DNA of 64,000 nucleotides. Origin: Alphaproteobacteria bacterium HGW-Alphaproteobacteria-7. GTDB taxonomy: Bacteria > Pseudomonadota > Alphaproteobacteria > Sphingomonadales > Sphingomonadaceae. Below the pieces are notes generated by a model. The model was not told the origin of the DNA, did no database searches, and worked only from the letters and a program-made list of their open reading frames with translations. The stretch covers positions 7,369 to 71,368 of the forward strand of contig PHEB01000011.1 of assembly GCA_002842735.1 (NCBI GenBank). Direction: 5' to 3'. Shown piece by piece: positions 36,088 through 45,642 of the stretch. A program made the position numbers and the translations under genes. The stretch's first letter is position 1; each line of letters starts with the position of its first letter.

Positions 36088-36953
36088 TCTCTGAAGAGGG
36101 GGCGAGAGCTGGCCACACCCGCTTCGAGGCGGTCCTCCTCAAGCTCGAAGCCTTCGACCCCGGCACGGGCTGGCGGCTGTGGCTCTATGAATTCCTGCTG
36201 TTCGGATTCAAACAGGGTTGGGCCTGCCTGTTCGGCGGGTTGCTGCTGGTGCTGCTGCTGGGCACGCATCTGTTCTACTCCGACGCTGGTCCGTTCGGGG
36301 CTCCCCTTCACCGCTACGACTTCCTGACGCTTGCCGCCGTCGCCATTCAGGTCGGGATGCTCGCCTTCCGGCTTGAGACATGGCGCGAGGCGCGAGTGAT
36401 CCTCATCTTCCATATCGTCGGCACCGTGATGGAGCTGTTCAAGACGCAGGCCGGATCATGGACTTACCCTGAGGAAAGCATGCTCCACATCGGTGCCGTG
36501 CCGCTGTTTTCGGGCTTCATGTATGCTGCTGTCGGCAGTTACATCGCGCGAGTGTGGCGGATTTTCGACTTCCGCTTCAGCCGCTATCCGCCCGCTTGCG
36601 TTACGTGGACGCTGGCGGCAGCAGTCTACATCAATTTCTTCACCCATCACTTCACCATCGACATCCGCTGGGGGCTGTTTGCCGCCACGGCGCTGATATT
36701 CTGGCGCACCCGCGTCCACTTCCGCAACTGGCGCGCGCATCGCTGGATGCCGCTGCTGGTCGGCTTTGGCCTCGTTGCGCTGTTCATCTGGTTTGCCGAG
36801 AATATCGCCACCTTCGCCAATGCCTGGAATTATCCGGGCCAGGAAAACGAATGGCGCATGGTCAGCCTGGCCAAATATGGCAGCTGGTATCTGCTGATGC
36901 TGATCAGCTTCGTGCTGGTGGCGGTGGTGCAGCCGGTGCGCACGCCCGACTAG
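36084..36953 (+). CDS. DUF817 family membrane protein
   Basis: This 289-residue protein has about eight hydrophobic segments. Conserved stretches include LYEFLLFGFKQGWACLFGG, RLETWREARVILIFHIVG, ELFKTQAGSWTYPEES and IWFAENIATFANAWNYPGQ. Polar and aromatic residues inside the membrane regions suggest an enzyme or transporter, but no function is established for DUF817. It starts within the stop of the lipoprotein gene and converges with the MFS gene (four-base overlap). Confidence 0.88.
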   Translation: MISEEGARAGHTRFEAVLLKLEAFDPGTGWRLWLYEFLLFGFKQGWACLFGGLLLVLLLGTHLFYSDAGPFGAPLHRYDFLTLAAVAIQVGMLAFRLETWREARVILIFHIVGTVMELFKTQAGSWTYPEESMLHIGAVPLFSGFMYAAVGSYIARVWRIFDFRFSRYPPACVTWTLAAAVYINFFTHHFTIDIRWGLFAATALIFWRTRVHFRNWRAHRWMPLLVGFGLVALFIWFAENIATFANAWNYPGQENEWRMVSLAKYGSWYLLMLISFVLVAVVQPVRTPD

Positions 36954-38242
36954 TCCTTCTGATCCAGCTCCTCGTTCAGCCGCAATCCGCAGCGCCAGAA
37001 GAAATACGCCGGAACCAGCCCCAGAAACGCCGCGCCATACAACACGTAACGCACACTTTCGGTGCCATAGGCTGGCTGAAGCAGGTCGGATAACATTCCG
37101 AAGAACAGCGGCCCCAACCCCAGCCCGATCAGGTTCTGGAAAAACAACAGCGTCGCCGCCGCAATCGCGCGCGCGCGGATTGGCACCAGCCCCTGCGCCG
37201 CCGAATAGGTCGGCCCGTAGTAGAACGAATTGAACATAGTCGGCAAAAACAACAGCACCAGCGCCATCGGCCAGCTTGGCGAATTATAGGCCAACAACGC
37301 CAGCGGCACTGCCAGCGCCATACCAATTGCGGGCGCGCTCAGCACATGGCGGCGATTTTTTGCGCCGAAGCGATCAGCAAGATAGCCGCCGAGCACGGTG
37401 CCAACGATGCCCCCTACCCCGCCGACGATGCCGAACCACAGCCCCACCTCGCCCGGTGTGAGATCATGCGTGCGCTGGAAAAAAATCGTGGTCCACGTGG
37501 TCTTGCCATAAGACAGGAATGACGCCGCCGAACCGGCGAATAACAACAATACGAACGCCCGTGAGCTCATCACCACCCTCAGCGCATCCGTCAACGGCAG
37601 TGCGGCGGGCTGGTTCTGGTTACGCAGAATCATCTGAGCATCACTGCGGCGCGGGTCTTTCAGCACGAACCACACCACCAGCGCCAACGCCACGCCCGGC
37701 AGGCCGACGATCAGGAATGCCTCTCGCCAACCAACGAAATCGGCCAGAATCCCGCCAATCACCATCCCCATCAGCGTGCCGATCGGGATGCCGAGCGAAT
37801 AGAAGGCGAGCGCCGAACTGCGCTTTTCCGGCGGCACGATGTCGCTGATCAACGAATGCGCGGGCGGTGTGCAGCCCGCCTCTCCCACGCCCACACCGAT
37901 GCGCGCGAGCAGCAGTTGCGAAAAGTTCTGCGCCAGCCCGCACAGCGCGGTCATGCCCGACCATATGGCCAGAGAAACCGCGATGACTGCCGGGCGACTG
38001 GTGGATGACCGGTCGGCAAAGCGCGCAATCGGGATGCCGAGCACCGTGTAAAACAGCGCAAAGGCCAACCCGGTCATCAACCCGATCTGGGTGTCGCTAA
38101 GCCCCAGATCGCGGGCGATCGGTTCGGCAAGGATATTGACGATCTGGCGGTCGATGAAGTTGAAAATATAGACGATCAACAGGATCCACAGCGTCACCCT
38201 GACCGATCTGGAACCCGATGCACTCATCGGTGTGGTCGCCAT
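36950..38242 (-). CDS. MFS transporter, Spinster-like
   Basis: A 430-residue, 12-helix major facilitator. The N-terminal region has FIDRQIVNILAEPIARDLGLSDTQ style residues and GVGEAGCTPPAHSLISD, common in the Spns-like and hexuronate-like MFS groups found in sphingomonads. The substrate is unknown. ATG 38242 is preferred over a TTG two codons upstream because AGGG is correctly spaced. It lies 76 bp downstream of the NamZ-like gene on the same strand. Confidence 0.86.
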   Translation of the reverse strand: MATTPMSASGSRSVRVTLWILLIVYIFNFIDRQIVNILAEPIARDLGLSDTQIGLMTGLAFALFYTVLGIPIARFADRSSTSRPAVIAVSLAIWSGMTALCGLAQNFSQLLLARIGVGVGEAGCTPPAHSLISDIVPPEKRSSALAFYSLGIPIGTLMGMVIGGILADFVGWREAFLIVGLPGVALALVVWFVLKDPRRSDAQMILRNQNQPAALPLTDALRVVMSSRAFVLLLFAGSAASFLSYGKTTWTTIFFQRTHDLTPGEVGLWFGIVGGVGGIVGTVLGGYLADRFGAKNRRHVLSAPAIGMALAVPLALLAYNSPSWPMALVLLFLPTMFNSFYYGPTYSAAQGLVPIRARAIAAATLLFFQNLIGLGLGPLFFGMLSDLLQPAYGTESVRYVLYGAAFLGLVPAYFFWRCGLRLNEELDQKD

Positions 38243-38318
38243 TTGCAATCCCTTCCCTCGATGGCAGTCGTGCCGCCATTCTGTTTTGCTGACGGCGTTT
38301 CGGCGCCGTGAGATTTAT

Positions 38319-39521
38319 TCATGCGTAGAGCAGGTGTTCGCGCACTTCGGCGACCCACGCTGCCTCGTCATGGGACGCCATGACGTCAAGATCATCTGGC
38401 TTTGCGGCAGCGTCATCAACCCACTGACGCAGCGAAGGCCCGCCATTGATCACATCGATCGCAAGTCGGTTCAGTTCGTATTCGTAAGGGAAATCGCGCC
38501 ACAGCGGGTAATCCGGATAAAGCCGCCGGATCGCCTTGAACGCCAGCGCCTGCAAGCGCCAGGGCTTGAATGCGTGGTGATCATAAAAGCCAACTTCTGC
38601 ATGGATCATCAGCGCGTTGCAGAGCACACCTGCATGCTTGTGGAAGGTCGGTTCATACCAGCATTCGCGAAGGCCGCAGCCCGCCAGCCAATCTGGCGCG
38701 AGGCGGCGCATTTCCCTCAGCACCGCGCCGGCGTCAACATCGGGCGCGCCGAACAGCACCTCCAGTGGCCGCGTGGTGCCGCGGCCTTCTGACAGCGTGG
38801 TGCCCTCGAGCATCACGGTGCCAGCATAGCAGCGCGCCATGTTGACATTGGCGGCATTGGGCGATGGATTGATCCATAGGCGTGACGTCGGCCAGCCCCA
38901 TCCGTCATCTGCATCGGGACGCCAACCCTCCATCGCCACCACCTTGTAAGCGACGTCGAGCCCGAAATGGGCGATGAACCAATGGCCCATTTCACCCATC
39001 GTCAATCCATGACGCATCGGCATTGGTGCGGCACCGACAAAGCTTTCCTGCCCAGGCACCAGCAGCGTCCCTTCGACCGGGCGCCCGGCCGGGTTGGGGC
39101 GATCGAGCACCCATACTTCCTTGCCTGCCTTGGCGGCTTCTTCCAGCAAATACAGCAGCGTGGTGACGAAGGTGTAGATCCGGCAGCCGAGGTCTTGCAG
39201 GTCGAACAGGAACACATCGGTGCTCGACATCATCTGCCCGGTCGGGCGGCGCACTTCGCCATAAAGCGAGAATATCGGGATGCCGTAACGCGGATCCATC
39301 GCATCCGCGGTTTCGACCATGTTATCCTGTTTGTCGCCTTTCAACCCGTGCTGCGGGCCAAACGCGCTGTTGACGTTCACGCCCACTGCGATCAGCGCAT
39401 CGAGGCTATGCGTAAGATCTGACGTCACACTTGCCGGGTGGGCTACCAGCGCAACGCGGCGGCCCTTGAGCGCCGCCAGCAGTTCGGGATCGGCCAACAG
39501 CCGGTCAATACCTGTCTTCAT
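38319..39521 (-). CDS. NamZ-like (DUF1343) exo-beta-N-acetylmuramidase homologue
   Basis: This 400-residue protein of the DUF1343 family includes NamZ, which releases MurNAc from peptidoglycan fragments. Recognisable blocks are VALVAHPASVTSD, FGPQHGLKGDKQDNM, YGEVRRPTGQMM, VFLFDLQDLGCRIYTFVTTL and VLDRPNPAGRPVEG. It has no signal peptide, so it would act in the cytosol on imported muropeptides, unlike secreted NamZ. Enzyme activity is inferred from the family. It is followed by an MFS gene that might take part in the same pathway. Confidence 0.85.
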   Translation of the reverse strand: MKTGIDRLLADPELLAALKGRRVALVAHPASVTSDLTHSLDALIAVGVNVNSAFGPQHGLKGDKQDNMVETADAMDPRYGIPIFSLYGEVRRPTGQMMSSTDVFLFDLQDLGCRIYTFVTTLLYLLEEAAKAGKEVWVLDRPNPAGRPVEGTLLVPGQESFVGAAPMPMRHGLTMGEMGHWFIAHFGLDVAYKVVAMEGWRPDADDGWGWPTSRLWINPSPNAANVNMARCYAGTVMLEGTTLSEGRGTTRPLEVLFGAPDVDAGAVLREMRRLAPDWLAGCGLRECWYEPTFHKHAGVLCNALMIHAEVGFYDHHAFKPWRLQALAFKAIRRLYPDYPLWRDFPYEYELNRLAIDVINGGPSLRQWVDDAAAKPDDLDVMASHDEAAWVAEVREHLLYA

Positions 39522-39606
39522 GCATCAAGGGGTGGAGCAGCAAAGCGGCAAAGGCAATGGCATTTGCAACGATGAACGGTATCATTGGTCACGCGCCAAC
39601 TGCTCT

Positions 39607-40122
39607 TTAAGGCGCGATGATCAACTTTCGGTTTGCCTCGGAGTGGAACTCGGGCGGGCCGGGCGGGAAAGCGAGCGCCCAATATTGCTTGCCGCCATCA
39701 GCATGTTCGACGACCGCGTTGAGAGCGATTTGCGCAGGGATCGGCAAATCGGCTGCGATCTGTGCACGCAGCACAAGTCCGTTGTCATCATGCGAACATG
39801 CCAGCGTAATTGCATCAACCGGCGCATCGCGCATCCCTTCGCGGAAAGAATCGAAGTCGTAGGCGGCCCAGCGACCCGATGGCGAGAGGTTGAATTCGCG
39901 GTAATATGTCCCGCCCAGCGGCTGCCAGAATATTTCGAAGCAGGTCGTTTGCCACAGATTGTCAGCGCGTTCTGACGCGGCGGGCGGCGGCAACACGATG
40001 GCGGGCACTTGCCCATCGAGCCGGAACTCCGCCTCACAACCATCGGGCGTAGCGGTTATCGAAGCGGTCACCGCACGGATCGGGCCGAGGTCGCAGGTGC
40101 GATGGAGCATGAGCGGGTGCAT
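39607..40122 (-). CDS. DOMON-like domain protein
   Basis: This 171-residue protein resembles proteins labelled 'DOMON-like type 9 carbohydrate-binding module' in sphingomonads ([42 protein letters not shown]). A beta-sandwich is likely. There is no signal peptide. ATG 40122 is used because conserved residues begin at [15 protein letters not shown] 40110 is possible, and an open extension to 40338 overlaps tyrS and is not credible. It is divergent from tyrS with 77 bp between the starts. Its biological role is unknown. Confidence 0.78.
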   Translation of the reverse strand: MHPLMLHRTCDLGPIRAVTASITATPDGCEAEFRLDGQVPAIVLPPPAASERADNLWQTTCFEIFWQPLGGTYYREFNLSPSGRWAAYDFDSFREGMRDAPVDAITLACSHDDNGLVLRAQIAADLPIPAQIALNAVVEHADGGKQYWALAFPPGPPEFHSEANRKLIIAP

Positions 40123-40199
40123 TGCCCAGCTTTGCCGTGTCGGTTCCACCCTCGCAAGCCACTTCCCGTTGCCCCTCCCCCCTGTTAAGCGCCGCGACC

Positions 40200-41429
40200 A
40201 TGAGCAATTACGAATCCGACCTGCTGCGCCTGCTGGACGAACGCGGCTATATTCACCAGATGACCGATGCGACCGGGCTTGATGCGCTGGCCGCAAAACA
40301 GATCGTGCCGGGCTATATCGGTTTTGACGCCACGGCACCGTCTTTGCACATTGGCAGCCTGGTGCAGATCATGATGCTGCGCCGTCTGCAACAGGCCGGG
40401 CACAAGCCGATTGTGCTGATGGGTGGCGGCACGACGCGGATCGGTGATCCTTCGGGGCGTGATGAAAGCCGCAAAATGCTGACCGATGAGGTGATTGAGG
40501 CCAATATCGCCTCGATCTTCACCGTGTTCGACAAATTGCTGACCTTTGGTGACGGGCCGACCGACGCGGTGATGGTCAACAACCATGATTGGCTGGGTCA
40601 GCTGGGCTATATCGAACTGCTTCAGCAGGTCGGCACGCATTTCACCATCAATCGGATGCTGAGTTTCGATTCGGTGCGGCTGCGGTTGGAACGCGAACAG
40701 CCGATGACCTTCCTCGAATTCAATTACATGATCCTGCAAGGCTATGATTTCCGCCACCTGTCGCGTGAAATGGGCGCGCGCTTGCAGATGGGTGGCAGCG
40801 ATCAGTGGGGCAATATCGTCAACGGGATCGAACTCGGCCGGCGCATGGACGGGACGGAACTGTTCGGCCTGACCACCCCGCTGCTGACCACCGCCGACGG
40901 CGCGAAGATGGGCAAGACCGCGGCGGGCGCGGTGTGGCTCAACGAAGATCAGCTTCCGGCCTATGATTTCTGGCAATACTGGCGCAACGTCGATGATCGC
41001 GATGTCGGCCGGTTCCTGCGGCTGTTCACCGATCTGCCGTTGGACGAAATCGCAAGGCTCGAATCGCTTGAAGGTGCGGAGATCAACGCGGCCAAGGCGG
41101 TGCTCGCGAACGAAGTGACGAAGCTGGTGCGCGGCGACGATGCCGCAACCCGGGCCGAAGCAACCGCGCGTGAGACTTTTGCCGGAAGCGGCGCGGGTGA
41201 GGATCTGCCGAGCCTCGCCGTGGGCATCGACGGGATGCGCATTGCCGCGTTGCTGACCGAACTTGGTCTCACCGCCTCAAACGGCGAGGCTAAACGCAAG
41301 CTGGCTGAGGGCGCGGTCAAGCTGGACGGCGAGATAATCACCGATCCGGCATTCCTCGTCCAGCCAGGCGATGGTGAGACGTTGAGGATCAGCCTTGGCA
41401 GGAAACGGCACGCTCTGGTGCATTGCTGA
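40200..41429 (+). CDS. tyrS: Tyrosyl-tRNA synthetase
   Basis: A class I aminoacyl-tRNA synthetase of 409 residues that charges tRNA-Tyr. The HIGH-type motif is PSLHIGSL and the KMSKS-type motif is [24 protein letters not shown] binds tyrosine. A C-terminal S4-like RNA-binding domain ends the protein ([18 protein letters not shown]). ATG 40200 fits the family; a frame open from 40122 lies within the divergent gene. Confidence 0.97.
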   Translation: MSNYESDLLRLLDERGYIHQMTDATGLDALAAKQIVPGYIGFDATAPSLHIGSLVQIMMLRRLQQAGHKPIVLMGGGTTRIGDPSGRDESRKMLTDEVIEANIASIFTVFDKLLTFGDGPTDAVMVNNHDWLGQLGYIELLQQVGTHFTINRMLSFDSVRLRLEREQPMTFLEFNYMILQGYDFRHLSREMGARLQMGGSDQWGNIVNGIELGRRMDGTELFGLTTPLLTTADGAKMGKTAAGAVWLNEDQLPAYDFWQYWRNVDDRDVGRFLRLFTDLPLDEIARLESLEGAEINAAKAVLANEVTKLVRGDDAATRAEATARETFAGSGAGEDLPSLAVGIDGMRIAALLTELGLTASNGEAKRKLAEGAVKLDGEIITDPAFLVQPGDGETLRISLGRKRHALVHC

Positions 41430-41494
41430 TACTGACAGGCGGACGTTCTTTACCAATTATCAGCCTTTATGCGGCATCTTTCGCTTCTGGACCC

Positions 41495-41857
41495 ATGCGG
41501 ACGGAAGGATCGCAAAACGTGGCTGGTGGAGCTAATCTCAGTGTTACTGATCTGCGCCGTGCAGCGCGCCACCCGGTCGATTTTCCGGCTATCGTCGAGC
41601 ATTTTGTGCACGGCGATCTGCATTTGCACGTCTGCAATCTTTCTGCGCACGGCTTTATGGTCGATGGTGTCAGGCAGTTGCAGCGCGGCGACCGCATCAT
41701 CATTCGCCTCCCCGTGGTTGGCCGGATCGAAGCCTATGTGATGTGGACGCGTGATGACCGCGCGGGGCTTCAGTTCGAACGGATAATCCGGCTCGATGAT
41801 TTCGTTACGATCATCGATCAGTTGCAACCCAACCCGCGCCTGCGCCGCTCGCGCTGA
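41495..41857 (+). CDS. PilZ domain protein
   Basis: This 120-residue protein is essentially one PilZ domain. The c-di-GMP motifs RxxxR (RRAARHPV, near residue 21) and a (D/N)xSxxG form (NLSAHGFMVDG) are present, so it probably binds cyclic di-GMP. ATG 41495 is used; a frame open from 41423 extends into the tyrS stop region. The partner process (motility, exopolysaccharide) is not shown by context. Confidence 0.82.
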   Translation: MRTEGSQNVAGGANLSVTDLRRAARHPVDFPAIVEHFVHGDLHLHVCNLSAHGFMVDGVRQLQRGDRIIIRLPVVGRIEAYVMWTRDDRAGLQFERIIRLDDFVTIIDQLQPNPRLRRSR

Positions 41858-41935
41858 CACACCTGATAGGTCAGTCTCACCGCTGACAGATTTCATCTGC
41901 TTGGCAGCCGCATATTCGCCTGCCATGGCGCAGAT

Positions 41936-43204
41936 ATGACCGAACCAACCTCACCGCTGCAGATCGGCGATTACCGGCGCTATTGGCTCGCCCGCTTCTT
42001 CGCGGTGTTTGCGACCATGTCGATGGTCGTGTTGCTCGGTTATCAACTCTATGAAACTGCGCGCGCCGACTACGGGATGAGCGTGGCTGAGGCTTCATTC
42101 CAGCTTGGGTTATTGGGCCTCGCGCAGTTCATTCCGTTGTTCTTGCTGACCCCGGTCGCGGGTCTGGCGGCTGATCGGTTTGATCGCCGCCATGTTGCGG
42201 CCTTTGCCAATGGGATCGACGGTTGCGTTGCAGTGCTGTTGGCGGTGATGACCTGGCAGGACGCGCTCAACATCCCGATCCTGTTCGCACTTGCTGCAGC
42301 GCATGGCACGGCGCGGGTGTTCGTCGGCCCTTCGATGAGCGCGATTGCGCCGAATATCGTCCCCCCCCAGATGCTCCCGCGCGCGATCGCACTGTCATCA
42401 ATCGCATGGCAGACCGCTAGCGTCGCCGGGCCTGCGGTAGGCGGGTTGATCTTCGCCCGCGCCGAATGGCTGCCTCACGCGCTGTCTGCGGCAATGCTGA
42501 TGGCGGCGATGGTGTTGATCCTGACCGTCCGCCCGGTTCGCGCCACGCACGAAGGCCCGCCGTTAAAGCCGCTGCGGCAGATCATCGAAGGGTTGGTTTA
42601 TGTGTGGCGCGAACGGTTTTTGCTGGGGTGCATCACGCTTGATCTGTTCGCAGTGCTGCTGGCTGGCGCAACCGCGCTGCTACCTGTGTTCGCGCGCGAC
42701 ATCCTGTTTGTCGGGCCGGAAGGGTTGGGCCTGATGCGCGCCGCCCCTGCACTGGGCGCGGCAAGCGTTGCGCTGTGGCTGTCGTTCCGGCCATTGGAGC
42801 GCGAAGTGGGCATCAAGATGCTGTGGGCAGTAGCTGCGTTCGGCGCGGCCACTATTGCTTTTGCCTTTTCCCGCAACTTCATCCTGTCGCTGGCAATCCT
42901 TGCGGTGATGGGTGCTGTCGACATGGTATCGGTGTTCATCCGGTCTTCGCTGGTGCAATTGTTCACACCCGATGACCGGCGCGGGCGGGTTTCGGCGATT
43001 TCGGGCCTTGCGATTTCTGCCTCCAACGAATTGGGTGAAATGCAATCGGGCGTCGCCGCTGCGATCCTCGGCGCGACCGGAGCGGTTGTATTCGGCGGTG
43101 CAGGTGCGATACTCGTGACATTGGTATGGGCGTGGTATTTCCCCGAACTGCGCCGCGCGCGCAGTTTTGAACCTGCTGCGCTCAAGAGAGAGGTAACGAC
43201 ATGA
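41936..43204 (+). CDS. MFS transporter, EntS-like
   Basis: A 422-residue major facilitator of the enterobactin-exporter-like group ([20 protein letters not shown] at the N-terminus, [15 protein letters not shown] in the 2-3 loop, [33 protein letters not shown]). The exported compound is unknown; no siderophore genes are nearby. Its stop TGA overlaps the cysK ATG, so the two are co-translated. Confidence 0.87.
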   Translation: MTEPTSPLQIGDYRRYWLARFFAVFATMSMVVLLGYQLYETARADYGMSVAEASFQLGLLGLAQFIPLFLLTPVAGLAADRFDRRHVAAFANGIDGCVAVLLAVMTWQDALNIPILFALAAAHGTARVFVGPSMSAIAPNIVPPQMLPRAIALSSIAWQTASVAGPAVGGLIFARAEWLPHALSAAMLMAAMVLILTVRPVRATHEGPPLKPLRQIIEGLVYVWRERFLLGCITLDLFAVLLAGATALLPVFARDILFVGPEGLGLMRAAPALGAASVALWLSFRPLEREVGIKMLWAVAAFGAATIAFAFSRNFILSLAILAVMGAVDMVSVFIRSSLVQLFTPDDRRGRVSAISGLAISASNELGEMQSGVAAAILGATGAVVFGGAGAILVTLVWAWYFPELRRARSFEPAALKREVTT

Positions 43205-44121
43205 AAGCTGACAGCATCCTTGCGACCATTGGCGCGACCCCGCATATCCGCATGGCGCGGCTGTTCCCCGATCACGAAGTGTGGATAAAATCCGAAAGGT
43301 CGAACCCCGGCGGTTCGATCAAGGATCGCATCGCGCTGGCGATGGTTGAAGATGCCGAAGCACGCGGCGCGCTGCGACCCGGCGGCACGATTGTGGAGCC
43401 CACCAGCGGCAACACCGGTATCGGCCTTGCGATGGTGGCCGCGGTCAAGGGTTACAGGCTGGTGCTGGTAATGCCCGAATCGATGTCGATCGAACGGCGG
43501 CGATTGATGCTCGCTTACGGAGCAAGCTTTGACCTCACCCCGCGTGAAAAGGGCATGAAAGGCGCGATTGAGCGGGCGCAGGAACTGGTCGATCAGACCG
43601 ACGGCGCATGGATGCCAAGCCAGTTCGATAATAGCGCCAACCCCGCAATCCACGCCAGCACCACCGCGCGCGAAATCCTCGCTGATTTCGCCGATGCTCC
43701 GATTGATGTGATGATCACCGGCGTTGGCACCGGTGGCCACCTGACGGGCTGCGCCGAAGAGCTGAAAAAGCACTGGGCCGGGTTCAAGGCTTACGGGGTT
43801 GAGCCGGAACTGTCTCCGGTCATCAACGGCGGACAGCCCGGCCCTCACCCGATCCAGGGCATCGGCGCGGGCTTCATTCCGGGCAATCTCCACACCGCTG
43901 CAATTGATGGCGCAATTCAGGTCGGCGCTGAAGAGTCAAAGGAAATGGCCCGCCGTGCTGCTCGCGAAGAAGGGATGCTGGTAGGGATTTCATCGGGCGC
44001 GACGCTGGCGGCGATTGCGAAGAAGCTGGGTGAGCTGCCTGCGGGTGCCCGCGTGCTAGGCTTCAACTATGATACCGGAGAGCGGTATCTCTCGGTGCCC
44101 GATTTTCTGCCGGTTGAATAA
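43201..44121 (+). CDS. cysK: Cysteine synthase A
   Basis: A PLP enzyme that makes cysteine from O-acetylserine and sulfide. It has 306 residues. The PLP lysine is in [13 protein letters not shown] (about residue 41), the substrate loop is [14 protein letters not shown] and the phosphate-binding region is [10 protein letters not shown]. The C-terminus ([17 protein letters not shown]) is intact. ATG 43201 overlaps the stop of the preceding MFS gene. A perfect 8-bp-stem hairpin (44146-44166) lies 25 bp beyond the stop. Confidence 0.95.
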   Translation: MKADSILATIGATPHIRMARLFPDHEVWIKSERSNPGGSIKDRIALAMVEDAEARGALRPGGTIVEPTSGNTGIGLAMVAAVKGYRLVLVMPESMSIERRRLMLAYGASFDLTPREKGMKGAIERAQELVDQTDGAWMPSQFDNSANPAIHASTTAREILADFADAPIDVMITGVGTGGHLTGCAEELKKHWAGFKAYGVEPELSPVINGGQPGPHPIQGIGAGFIPGNLHTAAIDGAIQVGAEESKEMARRAAREEGMLVGISSGATLAAIAKKLGELPAGARVLGFNYDTGERYLSVPDFLPVE

Positions 44122-44145
44122 GTCTCTTTAACCGAGTCGCGCTAT

Positions 44146-44166
44146 CCCGGCAGATGAACTGCCGGG
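44146..44166. other. Perfect hairpin downstream of cysK
   Basis: CCCGGCAG-ATGAA-CTGCCGGG forms an 8-bp stem with a 5-base loop between cysK and the small FlbD-like gene. There is no U-run after it on either strand, so it is not a simple intrinsic terminator. It could stabilise the cysK mRNA end or act as a leader structure for the next gene. Confidence 0.5.
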
Positions 44167-44195
44167 AATCGCTCCAGCGGCTCGGGAGACTTCAC

Positions 44196-44435
44196 ATGAA
44201 ATTCGTTCTGCTGGAATCACCTGGCGGCAATTATCTTATCGTGGCGCAAAACATCGCGTGGCTGCGCACAGGCGAGAACGGCCAGACCAATGTCGGGATG
44301 GTGGGCGGCAGCCCGCTGCTGGTGACAGGCACGATTGAAGAAGTCGCCGCCAAAATCGAGGCGGCTGATCAGTCGCCGGGGCGCACCTGCGTCTGCGCCA
44401 GAATTATGCCCAGGCCGACAGAAAGCCCTCGATGA
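44196..44435 (+). CDS. Small FlbD-like protein
   Basis: This 79-residue protein starts MKFVLLESPGGNYLIVAQ. The first 60 residues align by pattern with FlbD-family proteins: hydrophobic strand, LIVAQNIAWLRTG, TNVGMVGGSPLLVTGTIEEVAAKIEA, where FlbD has ...LTTGKK.IVV.E...EVI.KV. This is a visual match only. The C-terminal residues (from about 60) run convergently into the end of the M20 peptidase gene by 32 bp. No flagellar genes are in the window. ATG 44196 gives the best fit. Confidence 0.6.
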   Translation: MKFVLLESPGGNYLIVAQNIAWLRTGENGQTNVGMVGGSPLLVTGTIEEVAAKIEAADQSPGRTCVCARIMPRPTESPR

Positions 44436-45642
44436 ACCGTTCGCGCCCGGTTTTAAGATATTCATCAACGCTATGCGTCCGCCCGCCACCAGCCCCGGTA
44501 CCGATGGTCAGCGCGGGGATGCCAAGGCTCATGGGAATATTGGCATCGGTGGACGACGCATCGAGGCGGGGCGTAAACCCGGCCGCCTGTGAGGCAGCGA
44601 TGGCATCGCGCACCAGTGGGTGATCGACAGCGGTCGATCCCGCAGGTCGATCACCAATCAATTGCGGGGTAAGGGTAACGACGCCAGCATTGACCGATCG
44701 CGCCGCATTCTCGCCCGCTACTGCCGCTTCGGCTGCGGCCAGCATTGCCTGTTCAAGCTGAGCCAGTGCCGCCGGATCGCTTGACCGCATGTCGACTTCA
44801 AGCAGGATTTCATCGGGGATCGTATTGACTGACGTGCCGCCGCTGACGACGCTCGCCGCATAGGTCGTCTTGGGGTCGGATGGCACGTCGATCGCGTAAA
44901 GACCGCTGACGGTTTCGGCCATCGCGGCCATCGGGTTGACGATTCCGAACGCGCCATAACTGTGCCCGCCCGGCCCTTTGAAAGCCAAGCGGTAGCGGCG
45001 TGAGCCCACCGCAGCGTTGACCACACGTCCGGCATCGGCATTGTCGATCGACAGGAAACCGGCGATGCGGCCCGCATATTCGCTCTTTGTAAACAGATAG
45101 CGCACCCCGCGCAGATCGCCCGGCCCTTCTTCACCCACGGTGGCCACGAACAGGATCGGATGGCGGGTCGCGACACCCTCTGCCTCCAGCAAGCGCACCC
45201 ATGCGAGGATCGAGGCAAGGCCAAGGCTGTCGTCACCAATGCCGGGAGCCATCAAGCGATCACCTTCGCGTGTCACCTTGATCGGGGTGCCTTCGGGAAA
45301 GACCGTGTCGAGATGGGCAGAGACAACGAACACGGGGCCATTTGCGGTTCCGGGCCGCAGCGCGAGCACATTGCCTTCAGCATCGATGGTCACATCATCC
45401 AGCCCGGCATCGCGCAGCATTGCGGCGAACAATTCCGCACGCACTTGCTCCTTGAACGGCGGAGCGGGGGTTTCGGTGATGCGGATCAGGTCTGCAATCA
45501 CCTGATCATACTGGCTATCCAGATAGGAATGCAGTGGAGTCGGCAATTGCGCGTTCGGTGCAACCTCGGCGGTAGCTGAACCTACCGGCAGCATTATTGC
45601 CAGCGCCAGAACCGCCGCCTGCGTCATCATCCGCTTCATCAT
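44404..45642 (-). CDS. Secreted M20/M25/M40 family metallopeptidase
   Basis: An exported zinc peptidase or amidohydrolase of 412 residues. A signal peptide ends at VGSATAE (about residue 26). Metal-site motifs are VSAHLDTVFP, GIGDDSLGLA and VGEEGPGDL, followed by the dimerisation domain (GPGGHSYGAFG) and a return to the catalytic domain. The substrate is unknown. The start overlaps the stop of the upstream hydrolase gene by four bases. Confidence 0.9.
   Translation of the reverse strand: MMKRMMTQAAVLALAIMLPVGSATAEVAPNAQLPTPLHSYLDSQYDQVIADLIRITETPAPPFKEQVRAELFAAMLRDAGLDDVTIDAEGNVLALRPGTANGPVFVVSAHLDTVFPEGTPIKVTREGDRLMAPGIGDDSLGLASILAWVRLLEAEGVATRHPILFVATVGEEGPGDLRGVRYLFTKSEYAGRIAGFLSIDNADAGRVVNAAVGSRRYRLAFKGPGGHSYGAFGIVNPMAAMAETVSGLYAIDVPSDPKTTYAASVVSGGTSVNTIPDEILLEVDMRSSDPAALAQLEQAMLAAAEAAVAGENAARSVNAGVVTLTPQLIGDRPAGSTAVDHPLVRDAIAASQAAGFTPRLDASSTDANIPMSLGIPALTIGTGAGGGRTHSVDEYLKTGRERFIEGFLSAWA

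Noticed and set aside
39607-40338. A longer start for the DOMON-like gene at 40338
   Set aside because: The added residues lie inside the divergent tyrS gene and show no similarity. ATG 40122 is consistent with conserved positions.
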